Source: Porphyromonadaceae bacterium
GTDB lineage: Bacteria; Bacteroidota; Bacteroidia; Bacteroidales; UBA11471
Assembly (NCBI GenBank): GCA_021199145.1
Contig: JAJQIP010000149.1
Location: forward strand, 1 to 33,836
Direction of reading: 5' to 3'
DNA: 33,836 nucleotides
Each line of letters starts with the position of its first letter. Within the stretch, counting starts at the first letter, position 1. The translations under genes were made by a program, and so were the position numbers. The notes beneath the pieces are model-generated. The model had not been told where the DNA came from and searched no databases. It saw only the letters and a program-made list of their open reading frames with translations. Shown here in pieces: positions 9,508-17,481 of this stretch.

Positions 9508-9572
9508 CGAACTATATTATAGTTTGGACGCTATTTTGAGGCTGTGTGACCGTTTATCAAGAGAAAAAACGT

Positions 9573-9580
9573 TATTTTTG
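9573..9580 (+). promoter_or_regulatory. -7 box for the ybeY-mnmG-apt-uvrC run
   Basis: TATTTTTG matches TAnnTTTG, 25 bases before the ybeY ATG at 9605. No convincing -33 box is seen. Confidence 0.5.
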
Positions 9581-9604
9581 TGTAGGGTATAAGAAATTTT
9601 GGTT

Positions 9605-10060
9605 ATGGCTATTCGCTATTACACAGAAGATATAAAGCTCCCGTCTCTCCATAAGCGGGAGACCAATGAGTGGATACGTGCCGTGGCAGCTCATTACGAC
9701 AAAGTCTGCGGGGAGATATCTTATATTTTTTGTTCCGATAAAAAAATCCTGGCGGTCAACAAGACCTATTTGCAGCACGACTATTATACTGATGTGATTA
9801 CATTCGATTATACTGAAGGCAATGACATAAGCGGGGATATATTTATCAGCCTGGATACCGTGCAAAGCAATGCCGCTTTATTTGGATCGACCTTCGGAGA
9901 GGAGTTGTATCGTGTCCTTATACATGGGGTGTTGCATCTTTGTGGAATTGATGACAAGGCTTCGGGTGAACGGGAGGCCATGACCGTGAAGGAGAATGAG
10001 GCGCTGGCTCTTTTGCCGGAAAAGTTGAGAATTTCGGTACGACAATTGCGTGGAAAATAG
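9605..10060 (+). CDS. ybeY: Endoribonuclease/rRNA maturation factor YbeY
   Basis: Metal-dependent RNase needed for 16S rRNA 3'-end processing and 70S quality control. The signature is HGVLHLCGIDD; metal ligands are His107 and His111, and the position usually held by a third His is Asp117. I start at the ATG at 9605 (MAIRYY) rather than the TTG two codons earlier, giving 151 residues, close to the family norm. The central YTDVITFDY strand is also typical. It is followed by mnmG after 3 bases, so the two are surely co-transcribed and possibly translationally coupled. Confidence 0.93.
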   Translation: MAIRYYTEDIKLPSLHKRETNEWIRAVAAHYDKVCGEISYIFCSDKKILAVNKTYLQHDYYTDVITFDYTEGNDISGDIFISLDTVQSNAALFGSTFGEELYRVLIHGVLHLCGIDDKASGEREAMTVKENEALALLPEKLRISVRQLRGK

Positions 10061-10063
10061 ACG

Positions 10064-11941
10064 ATGAGATTTGATTACGATGTCATTGTTGTAGGTGCCG
10101 GTCACGCAGGATGTGAAGCGGCTTCTGCTGCGGCTCGGTTAGGTTCGGATACGCTACTTATTACTATGGATATGAATAAGATAGCGCAAATGAGTTGCAA
10201 TCCGGCAGTAGGTGGAATCGCCAAAGGGCAAATCGTGCGGGAGATTGATGCTTTGGGCGGTCAAATGGGTATTGTCACGGACAAAACAGCTATACAATTC
10301 CGAATGCTTAACCGCTCCAAAGGTCCGGCCATGTGGAGTCCGAGGGCACAGAGTGACCGACAGAAATTTATCCAGACCTGGCGGGGGATATTGGAGAATA
10401 CCGAACATCTTTCTATTTGGCAGGATTCGGTTAAACAATTGATATTCAATAAAGAAGGAGGGATTTCGGGGGTGATTACTTCCATGGAGGTCACTTTTCG
10501 AGCCAAAGCTGTTGTCCTCACGTGTGGGACGTTTATGAACGGCCTTATGCATATTGGACGGGTACAGCTTAAAGGTGGACGGGTGGCTGAGCCTGTTTCT
10601 CATGGCATCACGGAACAGTTGGTAGAGATGGGTTTTACCTCCGGACGTATGAAGACCGGAACGCCTGTCCGCATTGACGGCCGTAGCGTGCATTTCGACC
10701 TAATGGCTGTGCAGGAGGGCGAAAACGATTTCCACAAATTCTCTTTTCTCCCTGACGTGCATCGCCTCTTGAAGCAGCGCAACTGTTGGATTACCTCTAC
10801 GAACGAAGCTGTGCATGCTATTTTGCGACAGGGATTGCCCGATTCTCCCCTTTTCAATGGCCAGATAAAGAGTATCGGCCCACGGTACTGTCCGAGTATT
10901 GAAAACAAAATCGTGACATTCCCGGATAAGAGTGAGCATCCTCTTTTTCTCGAACCCGAAGGGGAGACGACCCAGGAATTTTACCTCAATGGATTTTCCT
11001 CCTCCCTCCCTATTGATATACAGTTGCGGGCGTTACAGGCGATTCCCGCCTTTCGGGACGTACATGTCTTCCGACCAGGCTATGCTATCGAATATGACTA
11101 TTTTGACCCGACTCAGCTTACCCATACACTTGAAACAAAAGCTGTCCGCAACCTGTTTTTTGCCGGGCAAATCAATGGGACGACAGGGTATGAAGAGGCT
11201 GCCGGACAAGGTTTGGTGGCTGGAATCAACGCCCATCTGCGGTGTCACGGAGGGAGTGAGTTCATCTTAGGGCGTGATGAGGCTTACATCGGTGTCCTCA
11301 TCGATGATTTAGTGACGAAAGGGGTAGACGAACCTTATCGTATGTTCACCTCTCGGGCGGAATATCGTATACTGTTGCGACAGGACGATGCCGATATGCG
11401 TCTTACACCGAAGGGATATGCGTTGGGGTCGGTCGATGCGGAACGGAATCGTATTTTCCTGGAGAAGAAGGAGAATCGGGACCGATTGATTCAGTTTGCC
11501 CGTACCTATTCGGTGCGAACGAATCAGGCCAATCCTGCCCTTGAACAGGTGGGCCTTCCTCCGTTGCGACAGGGGACAAAACTTTTCGAGCTTATTTTAC
11601 GTCCTCAATTTACCATTGATTCCATTTCCAAATGGCTTCCCGCCTTGAAAGAACAAATAGAGACTATCTCTTCTTGTCGGGAAGAGGTCATCGAAGCGGC
11701 TGAAATTTGTATTAAATACGAGGGTTATATTGAACGGGAAAAACTTATCGCTGATAAGATTGCCCGATTGGAAAATATCTTTATCAAAGGAAAGTTCAAC
11801 TATTCTACTATACAGCAGATTTCTATCGAGGCGCGGCAGAAGCTTTCTAAAATAGATCCTGAAACTATCGCTCAGGCATCCCGTATACCAGGTATCTCTC
11901 CCAGTGATATAAATATTCTTTTGGTGTTGTTAGGCAGATAA
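10064..11941 (+). CDS. mnmG: tRNA uridine-5-carboxymethylaminomethyl(34) synthesis enzyme MnmG (GidA)
   Basis: FAD-dependent subunit that, with MnmE, modifies the wobble uridine of several tRNAs. The N-terminal dinucleotide motif VVGAGHAGCEAA is clear, followed by CNPAVGGIAKG, the PRYCPSIENK segment, and the C-terminal FAD loop NGTTGYEEAAGQG. At 625 residues it matches full-length GidA. It begins 3 bases after ybeY. Its stop codon TAA (11939-11941) abuts the parS-like palindrome. Its partner mnmE is not in the window. Confidence 0.97.
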   Translation: MRFDYDVIVVGAGHAGCEAASAAARLGSDTLLITMDMNKIAQMSCNPAVGGIAKGQIVREIDALGGQMGIVTDKTAIQFRMLNRSKGPAMWSPRAQSDRQKFIQTWRGILENTEHLSIWQDSVKQLIFNKEGGISGVITSMEVTFRAKAVVLTCGTFMNGLMHIGRVQLKGGRVAEPVSHGITEQLVEMGFTSGRMKTGTPVRIDGRSVHFDLMAVQEGENDFHKFSFLPDVHRLLKQRNCWITSTNEAVHAILRQGLPDSPLFNGQIKSIGPRYCPSIENKIVTFPDKSEHPLFLEPEGETTQEFYLNGFSSSLPIDIQLRALQAIPAFRDVHVFRPGYAIEYDYFDPTQLTHTLETKAVRNLFFAGQINGTTGYEEAAGQGLVAGINAHLRCHGGSEFILGRDEAYIGVLIDDLVTKGVDEPYRMFTSRAEYRILLRQDDADMRLTPKGYALGSVDAERNRIFLEKKENRDRLIQFARTYSVRTNQANPALEQVGLPPLRQGTKLFELILRPQFTIDSISKWLPALKEQIETISSCREEVIEAAEICIKYEGYIEREKLIADKIARLENIFIKGKFNYSTIQQISIEARQKLSKIDPETIAQASRIPGISPSDINILLVLLGR

Positions 11942-11957
11942 TGTTCCACGTGGAACA
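11942..11957. promoter_or_regulatory. parS: parS-like centromere site (perfect 16-bp palindrome)
   Basis: TGTTCCACGTGGAACA is a perfect palindrome. It has the same core as the bacterial chromosomal parS site, TGTTTCACGTGAAACA, and differs from it by one symmetric base pair change in each arm. It would be the loading site for ParB. It sits directly after the mnmG stop codon and 12 bases before the apt ATG. Many bacteria keep parS and parAB next to gidA near the origin. I saw no other full match in the window, and no parA or parB gene. Confidence 0.72.
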
Positions 11958-11969
11958 AAATATAACGAT

Positions 11970-12494
11970 ATGGATGAAGAGTTTATAAAAAAGCAAATAA
12001 GGGATGTCATGGACTTCCCTATAAAAGGCATCGTGTTCAAGGATATTACTACGTTGTTGAAAAATGCGGATGCGCTGCAAAGTGTCGTTCAGGAGCTCTA
12101 TGAAAGATACAAGGACAAAGGTATTACCAAGGTGGTCGGAATAGAATCCCGAGGATTTGTCATGGCTTCTATTCTTGCCTATAAATTGAAAGCCGGTTTT
12201 GTGCCCATCCGCAAACCGGGTAAACTTCCGGCTCTTACATGGAGTGAAAGTTACGATAACGAATACGGTCGTGACACGATAGAGATACATCAAGACGCTA
12301 TTTCAACCGATGATGTAGTCTTGCTGCACGATGATGTGTTGGCTACTGGAGGTACTATGTTGGCGGCCTATCGTCTGTTGGGTCACTCCGCTCCTCGGTG
12401 CATATATGTCAATTTTTTGGTGGAGTTGGAGGCATTGGGTGGTCGTAAGGCATTCCCTTCCGGTCTTGAGGTCGATTCCTTGATAAAATGTTGA
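11970..12494 (+). CDS. apt: Adenine phosphoribosyltransferase
   Basis: Salvages adenine to AMP with PRPP in the cytoplasm. The PRPP-binding loop is HDDVLATGGTM, and the upstream segments GIESRGF (flexible loop/adenine site) and RKPGKLP are those of the family. N-terminal FPIKGIVFKDIT is also characteristic. 174 residues matches the usual length. It starts 12 bases after the parS-like palindrome, with uvrC 7 bases behind it. Confidence 0.95.
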   Translation: MDEEFIKKQIRDVMDFPIKGIVFKDITTLLKNADALQSVVQELYERYKDKGITKVVGIESRGFVMASILAYKLKAGFVPIRKPGKLPALTWSESYDNEYGRDTIEIHQDAISTDDVVLLHDDVLATGGTMLAAYRLLGHSAPRCIYVNFLVELEALGGRKAFPSGLEVDSLIKC

Positions 12495-12501
12495 TACGGT
12501 T

Positions 12502-14292
12502 TTGGCAACGCACGACGAACATATCCAACATCTGCTTTCCCTTCTACCCGATTCGCCTGGGGTTTACCAATATTTCGACAAAGAGGGAAACATCATCTAT
12601 GTGGGGAAGGCCAAGAACCTGAAGCGCCGTGTCCATAGCTATTTTAATAAAAATCATGATTCTCAGCGTACCGTCATGTTGGTACGCCACATTTACGACA
12701 TAAAATATATTGTCGTCGAGAGCGAAGAGGATGCTTTGCATCTGGAAAATAGTTTCATCAAGACCTATAAGCCTCGGTACAATGTCCTGCTCAAGGACGA
12801 CAAAACCTATCCGTGGATTACGATTCGCAACGAACGTTTTCCCAGGGTCTATCTCACCCGTCGGGTGACTCACGACGGTTCGAAATATTTTGGTCCGTAT
12901 GCTCATGTACAACTTGCCCGTACAGTGCTCGAATTAATTCGTGCTATTTTCCCTATCCGCACATGCAACTATTTCCTGAGTTCTGAAAACATCGATAAAC
13001 ATCGCTATAAATGCTGTCTGCAATACCATATCAAAAATTGTAAGGCTCCTTGTGAAGGGAAGCAGGACGAAGAGGAGTACAATCGGAATATAGCACAGGT
13101 GCGGGAGATTCTGAACGGAAATACCTGGCAACTGGCCGACCATCTTAAAGAGGAGATGGCTGTGTTGGCGCAACAAATGCGGTTTGAAGAGGCTCAGGAG
13201 TTGAAAGAGAAATATCTCCTACTCGAAAAATATCAGGCCAAGTCGGTCATCGTAAGTATGACCATTGACAATGTGGATATATTTTCGTACGAAGAGTCCG
13301 ACAGTGATGCCTATGTCAATTATCTGCATGTACGCAACGGCTCTATCGTGCAGAGTTATACGATTGAATATCGGAAAAGGCTCGATGAAACGAAAGAGGA
13401 GATTCTTTCCCTCGCTATCGCCGAATTGAGAGAGCGGTTTAAAAGTCCTTCCAAGGAGGTGATTGTGCCGTTTTTGCCGGAATCTACCTTTAACAATGTT
13501 ACATTTACCGTCCCGCAGCGGGGCGACAAGCGTAAATTGCTGGAGGTCTCTTTGCAGAATGTCCGACAGTACAAGGTGGACAAACTCAAAAGCGCTGAGA
13601 AACTCAACCCCGACCAACGGGTTGTACGTATTCTCTCCCGGGTGCAGAAAGATTTCCGGTTGCAGCGTCTGCCTATGCACATTGAATGTTTCGATAATTC
13701 CAATACGCAGGGTACCCTGCCGGTCTCTTCGTGTGTTGTTTTCAAAAAAGCGAAACCTTCGAAAAAAGAGTATCGCCATTTCAATGTGAAAACGGTCGAA
13801 GGTCCCGATGATTACGCCTCTATGTATGAGGTGATTTATCGTCGGTACAAGCGTCTTCATGAGGAAAAGGAACCCCTGCCCGATTTGGTGGTTGTCGATG
13901 GAGGTAAAGGTCAGCTCAGTGCTGCTTGCAATGCCCTGCACGACCTGCAACTCGATATCCCTATCATCGGCATTGCAAAGCGCCTCGAGGAAATTTTCTT
14001 CCCGAACGATCCGATTCCCCTCTATCTCGATAAGAACAGTGAAAGTCTGCGGCTTATACAGCAATTGAGGGATGAGGCGCACCGTTTCGGTATTACGCAC
14101 CACCGTCATCGTCGGAGCAAGAAACAAGTGGAGTCGGCTCTCGATAAGATTCCTGGAATCGGAGTCAAGACACGGGATTTGCTGCTTTCTCGGTACAAAA
14201 GTATCAAACGCATCAAGGAGGTCCCGTTGGAGGAGTTGTCTCAACTTATTGGAAAAGCGAGGGCCACTCGTCTTCTTGAATCGCTGGGATAG
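12502..14292 (+). CDS. uvrC: Excinuclease ABC subunit C, TTG start
   Basis: Nuclease of nucleotide excision repair that makes both incisions around a lesion bound by UvrB. Domains in order: GIY-YIG nuclease (about 15-95, PGVYQYFD then IIYVGKAKNLKRRV), Cys-containing linker, UVR motif (about 200-240), RNase H-like endonuclease domain with ECFDNSN and VVDGGKGQL, and C-terminal helix-hairpin-helix (IPGIGVKTRDLL onward). Length 596 is normal. No ATG lies in frame before the GIY-YIG domain; the best start is TTG at 12502, 7 bases after the apt stop. The first in-frame Met is residue 59, too late to keep the domain. Confidence 0.95.
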   Translation: MATHDEHIQHLLSLLPDSPGVYQYFDKEGNIIYVGKAKNLKRRVHSYFNKNHDSQRTVMLVRHIYDIKYIVVESEEDALHLENSFIKTYKPRYNVLLKDDKTYPWITIRNERFPRVYLTRRVTHDGSKYFGPYAHVQLARTVLELIRAIFPIRTCNYFLSSENIDKHRYKCCLQYHIKNCKAPCEGKQDEEEYNRNIAQVREILNGNTWQLADHLKEEMAVLAQQMRFEEAQELKEKYLLLEKYQAKSVIVSMTIDNVDIFSYEESDSDAYVNYLHVRNGSIVQSYTIEYRKRLDETKEEILSLAIAELRERFKSPSKEVIVPFLPESTFNNVTFTVPQRGDKRKLLEVSLQNVRQYKVDKLKSAEKLNPDQRVVRILSRVQKDFRLQRLPMHIECFDNSNTQGTLPVSSCVVFKKAKPSKKEYRHFNVKTVEGPDDYASMYEVIYRRYKRLHEEKEPLPDLVVVDGGKGQLSAACNALHDLQLDIPIIGIAKRLEEIFFPNDPIPLYLDKNSESLRLIQQLRDEAHRFGITHHRHRRSKKQVESALDKIPGIGVKTRDLLLSRYKSIKRIKEVPLEELSQLIGKARATRLLESLG

Positions 14293-14314
14293 TTCGAAAT
14301 TCAAAATATTGTCC

Positions 14315-14322
14315 TATCTTCG
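14315..14322 (+). promoter_or_regulatory. Possible internal promoter before dtd
   Basis: TATCTTCG differs from TAnnTTTG at one position, with TTCG at 14293-14296 eighteen bases upstream. The gap between uvrC and dtd (61 bases) is the widest in this gene run, so a secondary promoter is plausible. Confidence 0.3.
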
Positions 14323-14353
14323 TAGCAACGGGGAAAAAAGTGAGATAAGCGTT

Positions 14354-14806
14354 ATGAGAATTGTGTTGCAACGGGTCGCCCACGCTTCGGTAACTGTAGA
14401 GGGTCAGTTGATATCGAAGATAGGGAGAGGGCTGTTGATTCTTGTGGGGGTAGAAGATGCCGATACGTTTTCCGATGCGGAGTGGTTGGCCAAGAAGGTT
14501 GTCCATCTGCGTATTTTCGACGATGAAAACGGTGTGATGAACCGTTCGGTGGAGGAAGTTGGTGGAGAAGTGCTGATAATCAGCCAATTCACCTTGTTCG
14601 CCTCGACAAAAAAGGGAAATCGTCCCTCCTATATTCGGGCCTCCAAGCACGAACATGCCATTCCGCTATATGAACGCTTTTGTCTCTATGTGGAGGAAGA
14701 GATGGGAGTAAAACCGAAAACAGGGAAATTTGGTGCCGATATGAAAGTGGAACTGCTTAACGACGGTCCGGTCACTATCTGCATCGATTCCCGACAAAAA
14801 GAGTAA
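14354..14806 (+). CDS. dtd: D-aminoacyl-tRNA deacylase
   Basis: Removes D-amino acids (and glycine mischarged on tRNA-Ala) from tRNA, a proofreading step in translation. The protein from ATG 14354 is 150 residues, the usual length. The two diagnostic motifs are present: ISQFTLFA with the catalytic region, and the Gly-Pro motif NDGPVTICIDS near the C-terminus. The open frame extends further upstream to 14072 within uvrC, but that extension has no similarity to Dtd and overlaps a conserved gene, so I reject it. The next gene starts 2 bases later. Confidence 0.95.
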   Translation: MRIVLQRVAHASVTVEGQLISKIGRGLLILVGVEDADTFSDAEWLAKKVVHLRIFDDENGVMNRSVEEVGGEVLIISQFTLFASTKKGNRPSYIRASKHEHAIPLYERFCLYVEEEMGVKPKTGKFGADMKVELLNDGPVTICIDSRQKE

Positions 14807-14808
14807 AT

Positions 14809-15138
14809 ATGACACTGCAAGAAGCTCAGGAACGTGTAGATAGTTGGATAAAGGAGTACGGTGTACGCTATTTCAACGAACTGACCAATATGGCTATCCT
14901 CACGGAAGAGGTCGGTGAAGTGGCACGCATCATTGCCCGTCGTTATGGGGAACAGTCGTTTAAGGAGAAAGACAAAGCGGCCGATTTGTCGGACGAACTG
15001 GCTGATGTCCTATGGGTTGTGATATGCCTGGCCAACCAGACAGGCATCAATCTCACGGAGGCCCTCCAACGTAATTTCGATAAAAAGACCTCCCGGGATT
15101 GTCGGAGACATCTCGACAATCCCAAACTACAATCGTAA
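14809..15138 (+). CDS. MazG-like nucleotide pyrophosphohydrolase
   Basis: Small all-alpha NTP pyrophosphatase that would hydrolyse (non-canonical) NTPs to NMP and pyrophosphate. The MazG metal motif is split as usual: TEEVGEVARI near residues 31-40 and SDELADVLWVV near 64-74. At 109 residues it is a single-domain member, not the two-domain E. coli MazG. It starts 2 bases after dtd and is followed by deoC after 24 bases, placing it in a run with apt and deoC concerned with nucleotide salvage and clean-up. Confidence 0.88.
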   Translation: MTLQEAQERVDSWIKEYGVRYFNELTNMAILTEEVGEVARIIARRYGEQSFKEKDKAADLSDELADVLWVVICLANQTGINLTEALQRNFDKKTSRDCRRHLDNPKLQS

Positions 15139-15162
15139 TAATCTCTTTAATTTCATTGTTGT

Positions 15163-16041
15163 ATGAGTCCTTACGAAGAAATGTTGAAAGGGTACAATAC
15201 CGATTTGCACAACGAGGAAGTCGCTCAAATTGTCGAAAAAATCATCCGGGAGAATATTTCTGGAAATGCCACCGAAGAGGTTTATCGCTTTCTTTTCGGT
15301 TGTCTCGACTTTACCTCGTTGAACCCTACGGACAATCAGACCCAAATAGCCGCTTTTACCCGGCAGGTCAACGAGTTTGACAATCAAAATCCCGAACTCA
15401 ACCATGTGGCGGCCATATGCGTGTATCCCAATTTCGTGGAGTGTGTGCGGATGAATCTCGATCTCTCCGACGTGAATATCGCTGCCGTGGCCGGTGGGTT
15501 TCCTTCCGCACAGACTTTCTCTGAGGTGAAGATTGCCGAAGTGGCTCTTGCTGTGGCCGATGGAGCGAATGAGATAGACATGGTCATGAATGTGGGGCAG
15601 TTTTTGAACGGAGAATACGAAGATATTTGTGATGAAATCGTTGAGATAAAGCGGGCTTGTCGGGAAAAGGCTCGCCTGAAAGTTATCCTCGAAACGGGAG
15701 CTTTGGGTGATTATGCGGCCATTAAGAAGGCGTCTCTGTTGGCTATCTATTCGGGGGCGGATTTCATTAAGACCTCGACGGGCAAACTCTCCCCCGGAGC
15801 CACGCCCGAAGCCTTCTACGTCATGTGTACGGCTATCAAGGAGTATTACGAGAAAAACCATATCCGCATCGGTATCAAGGCGGCAGGGGGCATCTCCACG
15901 ACAGCGGAGGCCCTGAAGTACTATACAATTGCCCAATCGGTCTTGGGTCCGGAGTGGCTTAACAAAGAGTATTTCCGTATCGGGGCAAGTCGGTTAGCTT
16001 CGAGCTTAGTGCAATCCATTCTTGAGATAAGGAGAAAGTAG
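15163..16041 (+). CDS. deoC: Deoxyribose-phosphate aldolase
   Basis: Cleaves 2-deoxyribose 5-phosphate to acetaldehyde and glyceraldehyde 3-phosphate in deoxynucleoside breakdown. It is a TIM-barrel class I aldolase; the Schiff-base lysine is Lys203 in DFIKTSTGK and the second active-site lysine is Lys239 in GIKAAGGI. At 292 residues it belongs to the longer, E. coli-like type. It is the last gene of the run beginning at ybeY and ends just before a strong hairpin terminator. Confidence 0.95.
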   Translation: MSPYEEMLKGYNTDLHNEEVAQIVEKIIRENISGNATEEVYRFLFGCLDFTSLNPTDNQTQIAAFTRQVNEFDNQNPELNHVAAICVYPNFVECVRMNLDLSDVNIAAVAGGFPSAQTFSEVKIAEVALAVADGANEIDMVMNVGQFLNGEYEDICDEIVEIKRACREKARLKVILETGALGDYAAIKKASLLAIYSGADFIKTSTGKLSPGATPEAFYVMCTAIKEYYEKNHIRIGIKAAGGISTTAEALKYYTIAQSVLGPEWLNKEYFRIGASRLASSLVQSILEIRRK

Positions 16042-16066
16042 TCTCTTTTTACTCTAAAGCAGACAT

Positions 16067-16100
16067 AAAGGGCTGGATAAGAATCTTTATCCAGCCCTTT
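16067..16100 (+). terminator. Intrinsic terminator after deoC
   Basis: Perfect 14-bp stem (left arm 16067-16080, right arm 16087-16100) with a six-base loop, followed by ACTTTTTT. The stem starts with AAA and ends with TTT, so it may also stop minus-strand transcription from the direction of the polyprenyl synthetase gene. Confidence 0.85.
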
Positions 16101-16124
16101 ACTTTTTTGGAGTGAGAGAATGGA

Positions 16125-16253
16125 TTAATCCTCTACCCATATTTTTTTGGTGGTGTTTCCAGCTTTGACGATGTAGCAGCCGCCAGGGAGTTCAATTCGT
16201 TTCTCCTGTTGCACCGTTTCTTGGTGAACCATCCGCCCGGTAAGGTCGTAGAC
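16125..16253 (-). pseudogene. Orphan C-terminal type IX secretion sorting-domain remnant
   Basis: Minus-strand reading from 16253 to a TAA at 16125-16127 gives 42 residues with the pattern of a type A C-terminal sorting domain: VYDLTGRMV, a short polar loop, then LPGGCYIVKAG and a basic/aromatic end (KKIWVED). Such domains direct secreted and surface proteins of Bacteroidota through the type IX system and are cleaved off. Here the frame has a stop (TAA, 16254-16256) immediately upstream of this segment, and no start or signal peptide, so the body of the gene is gone. The hairpin at 16067-16100 lies where its own terminator would be. The similarity is by pattern only. Confidence 0.6.
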
Positions 16254-16298
16254 TTATGTGTATTACAATTGTATCTTCAACTGTAAACTAAATTTAGC

Positions 16299-16326
16299 AG
16301 AAAGGGTAGAGGCTTTCTCCTTTTTT
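16299..16326 (+). terminator. Weak hairpin with T-tract ahead of polyprenyl synthetase stop
   Basis: AGAAAG (16299-16304) pairs with CTTTCT (16313-16318) around an 8-base loop, followed by CC and six T. It would act on + strand transcripts only, blocking antisense entry into the polyprenyl synthetase gene. Six base pairs with little G+C make this uncertain. Confidence 0.3.
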
Positions 16327-17299
16327 ATTTTGTGCGGGAGAGGGTATAGTCGAAGAGTTCCTGTAGGGAGGTGGTGGCAGCGGAAGATTGGAATGGGCGT
16401 AAGAGGGCAACCGCTTCATCACGCAAGCGATTCATTACCTCTTCGGCATAAGTTACTCCCCCTTTTTGGATAGCGAAATCAGTGAGTCGGTTAATTTCTT
16501 CAGTCGATAAATCGGGCTTAAGAGCCAAAGTGCGCATCGCCTCTTCTTCCTTTCCTGCCGTGTGGGTGAGCGCATAGAGGAGCGGTAAGGTGATTTTCCC
16601 TTCCGCCAAATCGGTATGGGTTGGTTTCCCCAATTCGTCCGTGGCGAAATAATCGAAAATATCATCCTTTATTTGGAAACAGATTCCCAACCGTTCTCCA
16701 AATCCTTTCAACGTCTCTACCTGCTCTTGGGGCATACCTGAAGTAAAGGCTCCGATGTGCGTACAGGCCATGAAAAGGGAGGCCGTCTTCTCTTTGATAA
16801 CCTTGAAATAGGCTGTTTCATCGATGATTTTCTTCGCTACCACCGAGATTTGGTTCATCTCGCCACAAGCAAGTTTCCGTCCCAATTCCCCCAAAATGGC
16901 AATGACGGAAAATTGCTGCGTCGATAGAGCCGCCCGGAGAGCGCTCGACACAAAATAATCTCCGGCCAGCACCGCAATGCGATTGTCCCAAATGCCGTTG
17001 AGGGTCGCTTTCCCCCGCCGGAGTTTCGATTCATCGATAACGTCATCGTGTATGAGCGAAGCGTTGTGCAATAGTTCTATCGCTGCCGCTGCATAGATGG
17101 TCTCAGGGCGTATCGGTCCGGAAAGTTTGGCTGTGAGCAGCACGAGAATGGGACGTATCTGTTTCCCCTTCATCGAAAGATAATGGGTCACCGCTTGGGT
17201 GAGAAGCGGACTGTCTGAAGAGAGTATCTGTGCGATGACTTGGTTCAGCGTCTCCAATTCTCCTTCAATGGGCTGTTTTATTTTCGATAATATGTCCAT
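16325..17299 (-). CDS. Polyprenyl diphosphate synthase (octaprenyl/IspB type)
   Basis: Trans-isoprenyl chain-elongating enzyme that builds the side chain of menaquinone from IPP. The first Asp-rich motif is DDVID (85-89, in LIHDDVIDESKLRRG), the second DDIFD (212-216). GKQIRP near residue 45 is the usual IPP-binding segment. 324 residues is normal. Chain length cannot be fixed from sequence alone. It diverges from polA with 182 bases between start codons. A TAATTTTTG at the minus-strand upstream edge is a near match to a -7 box but with one extra base in the spacer. Confidence 0.92.
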   Translation of the reverse strand: MDILSKIKQPIEGELETLNQVIAQILSSDSPLLTQAVTHYLSMKGKQIRPILVLLTAKLSGPIRPETIYAAAAIELLHNASLIHDDVIDESKLRRGKATLNGIWDNRIAVLAGDYFVSSALRAALSTQQFSVIAILGELGRKLACGEMNQISVVAKKIIDETAYFKVIKEKTASLFMACTHIGAFTSGMPQEQVETLKGFGERLGICFQIKDDIFDYFATDELGKPTHTDLAEGKITLPLLYALTHTAGKEEEAMRTLALKPDLSTEEINRLTDFAIQKGGVTYAEEVMNRLRDEAVALLRPFQSSAATTSLQELFDYTLSRTK

Positions 17300-17481
17300 C
17301 CGACCTTTTCCGGTTCAAAAATTAGGGAATGAATCCTTTCGGTAGCAGGGAGGATTCTGTTGCAATGCGCTGCAAAAATAGCAATAAAACGAGAAGTTTC
17401 GGTAGAAATGTCGTAAATTTACCTCGGAAATCTTTTGAAACGGGCTATTTAGGCCTGTTTCCCCCAATAATACCATCTGAC

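Noticed and set aside
13219..14304. 361-residue minus-strand frame
   Set aside because: Antisense to the UvrC nuclease domain; long only because of codon bias.
14072..14353. Upstream extension of the dtd reading frame
   Set aside because: It overlaps the conserved C-terminal helix-hairpin-helix of uvrC, and ATG 14354 starts precisely at the Dtd N-terminus.
15127..15936. 269-residue minus-strand frame
   Set aside because: Antisense to deoC with no recognisable domain.
17329..17481. 51-codon N-terminal extension of polA
   Set aside because: No similarity to Pol I; ATG 17482 starts exactly at the conserved N-terminus and gives the family length.
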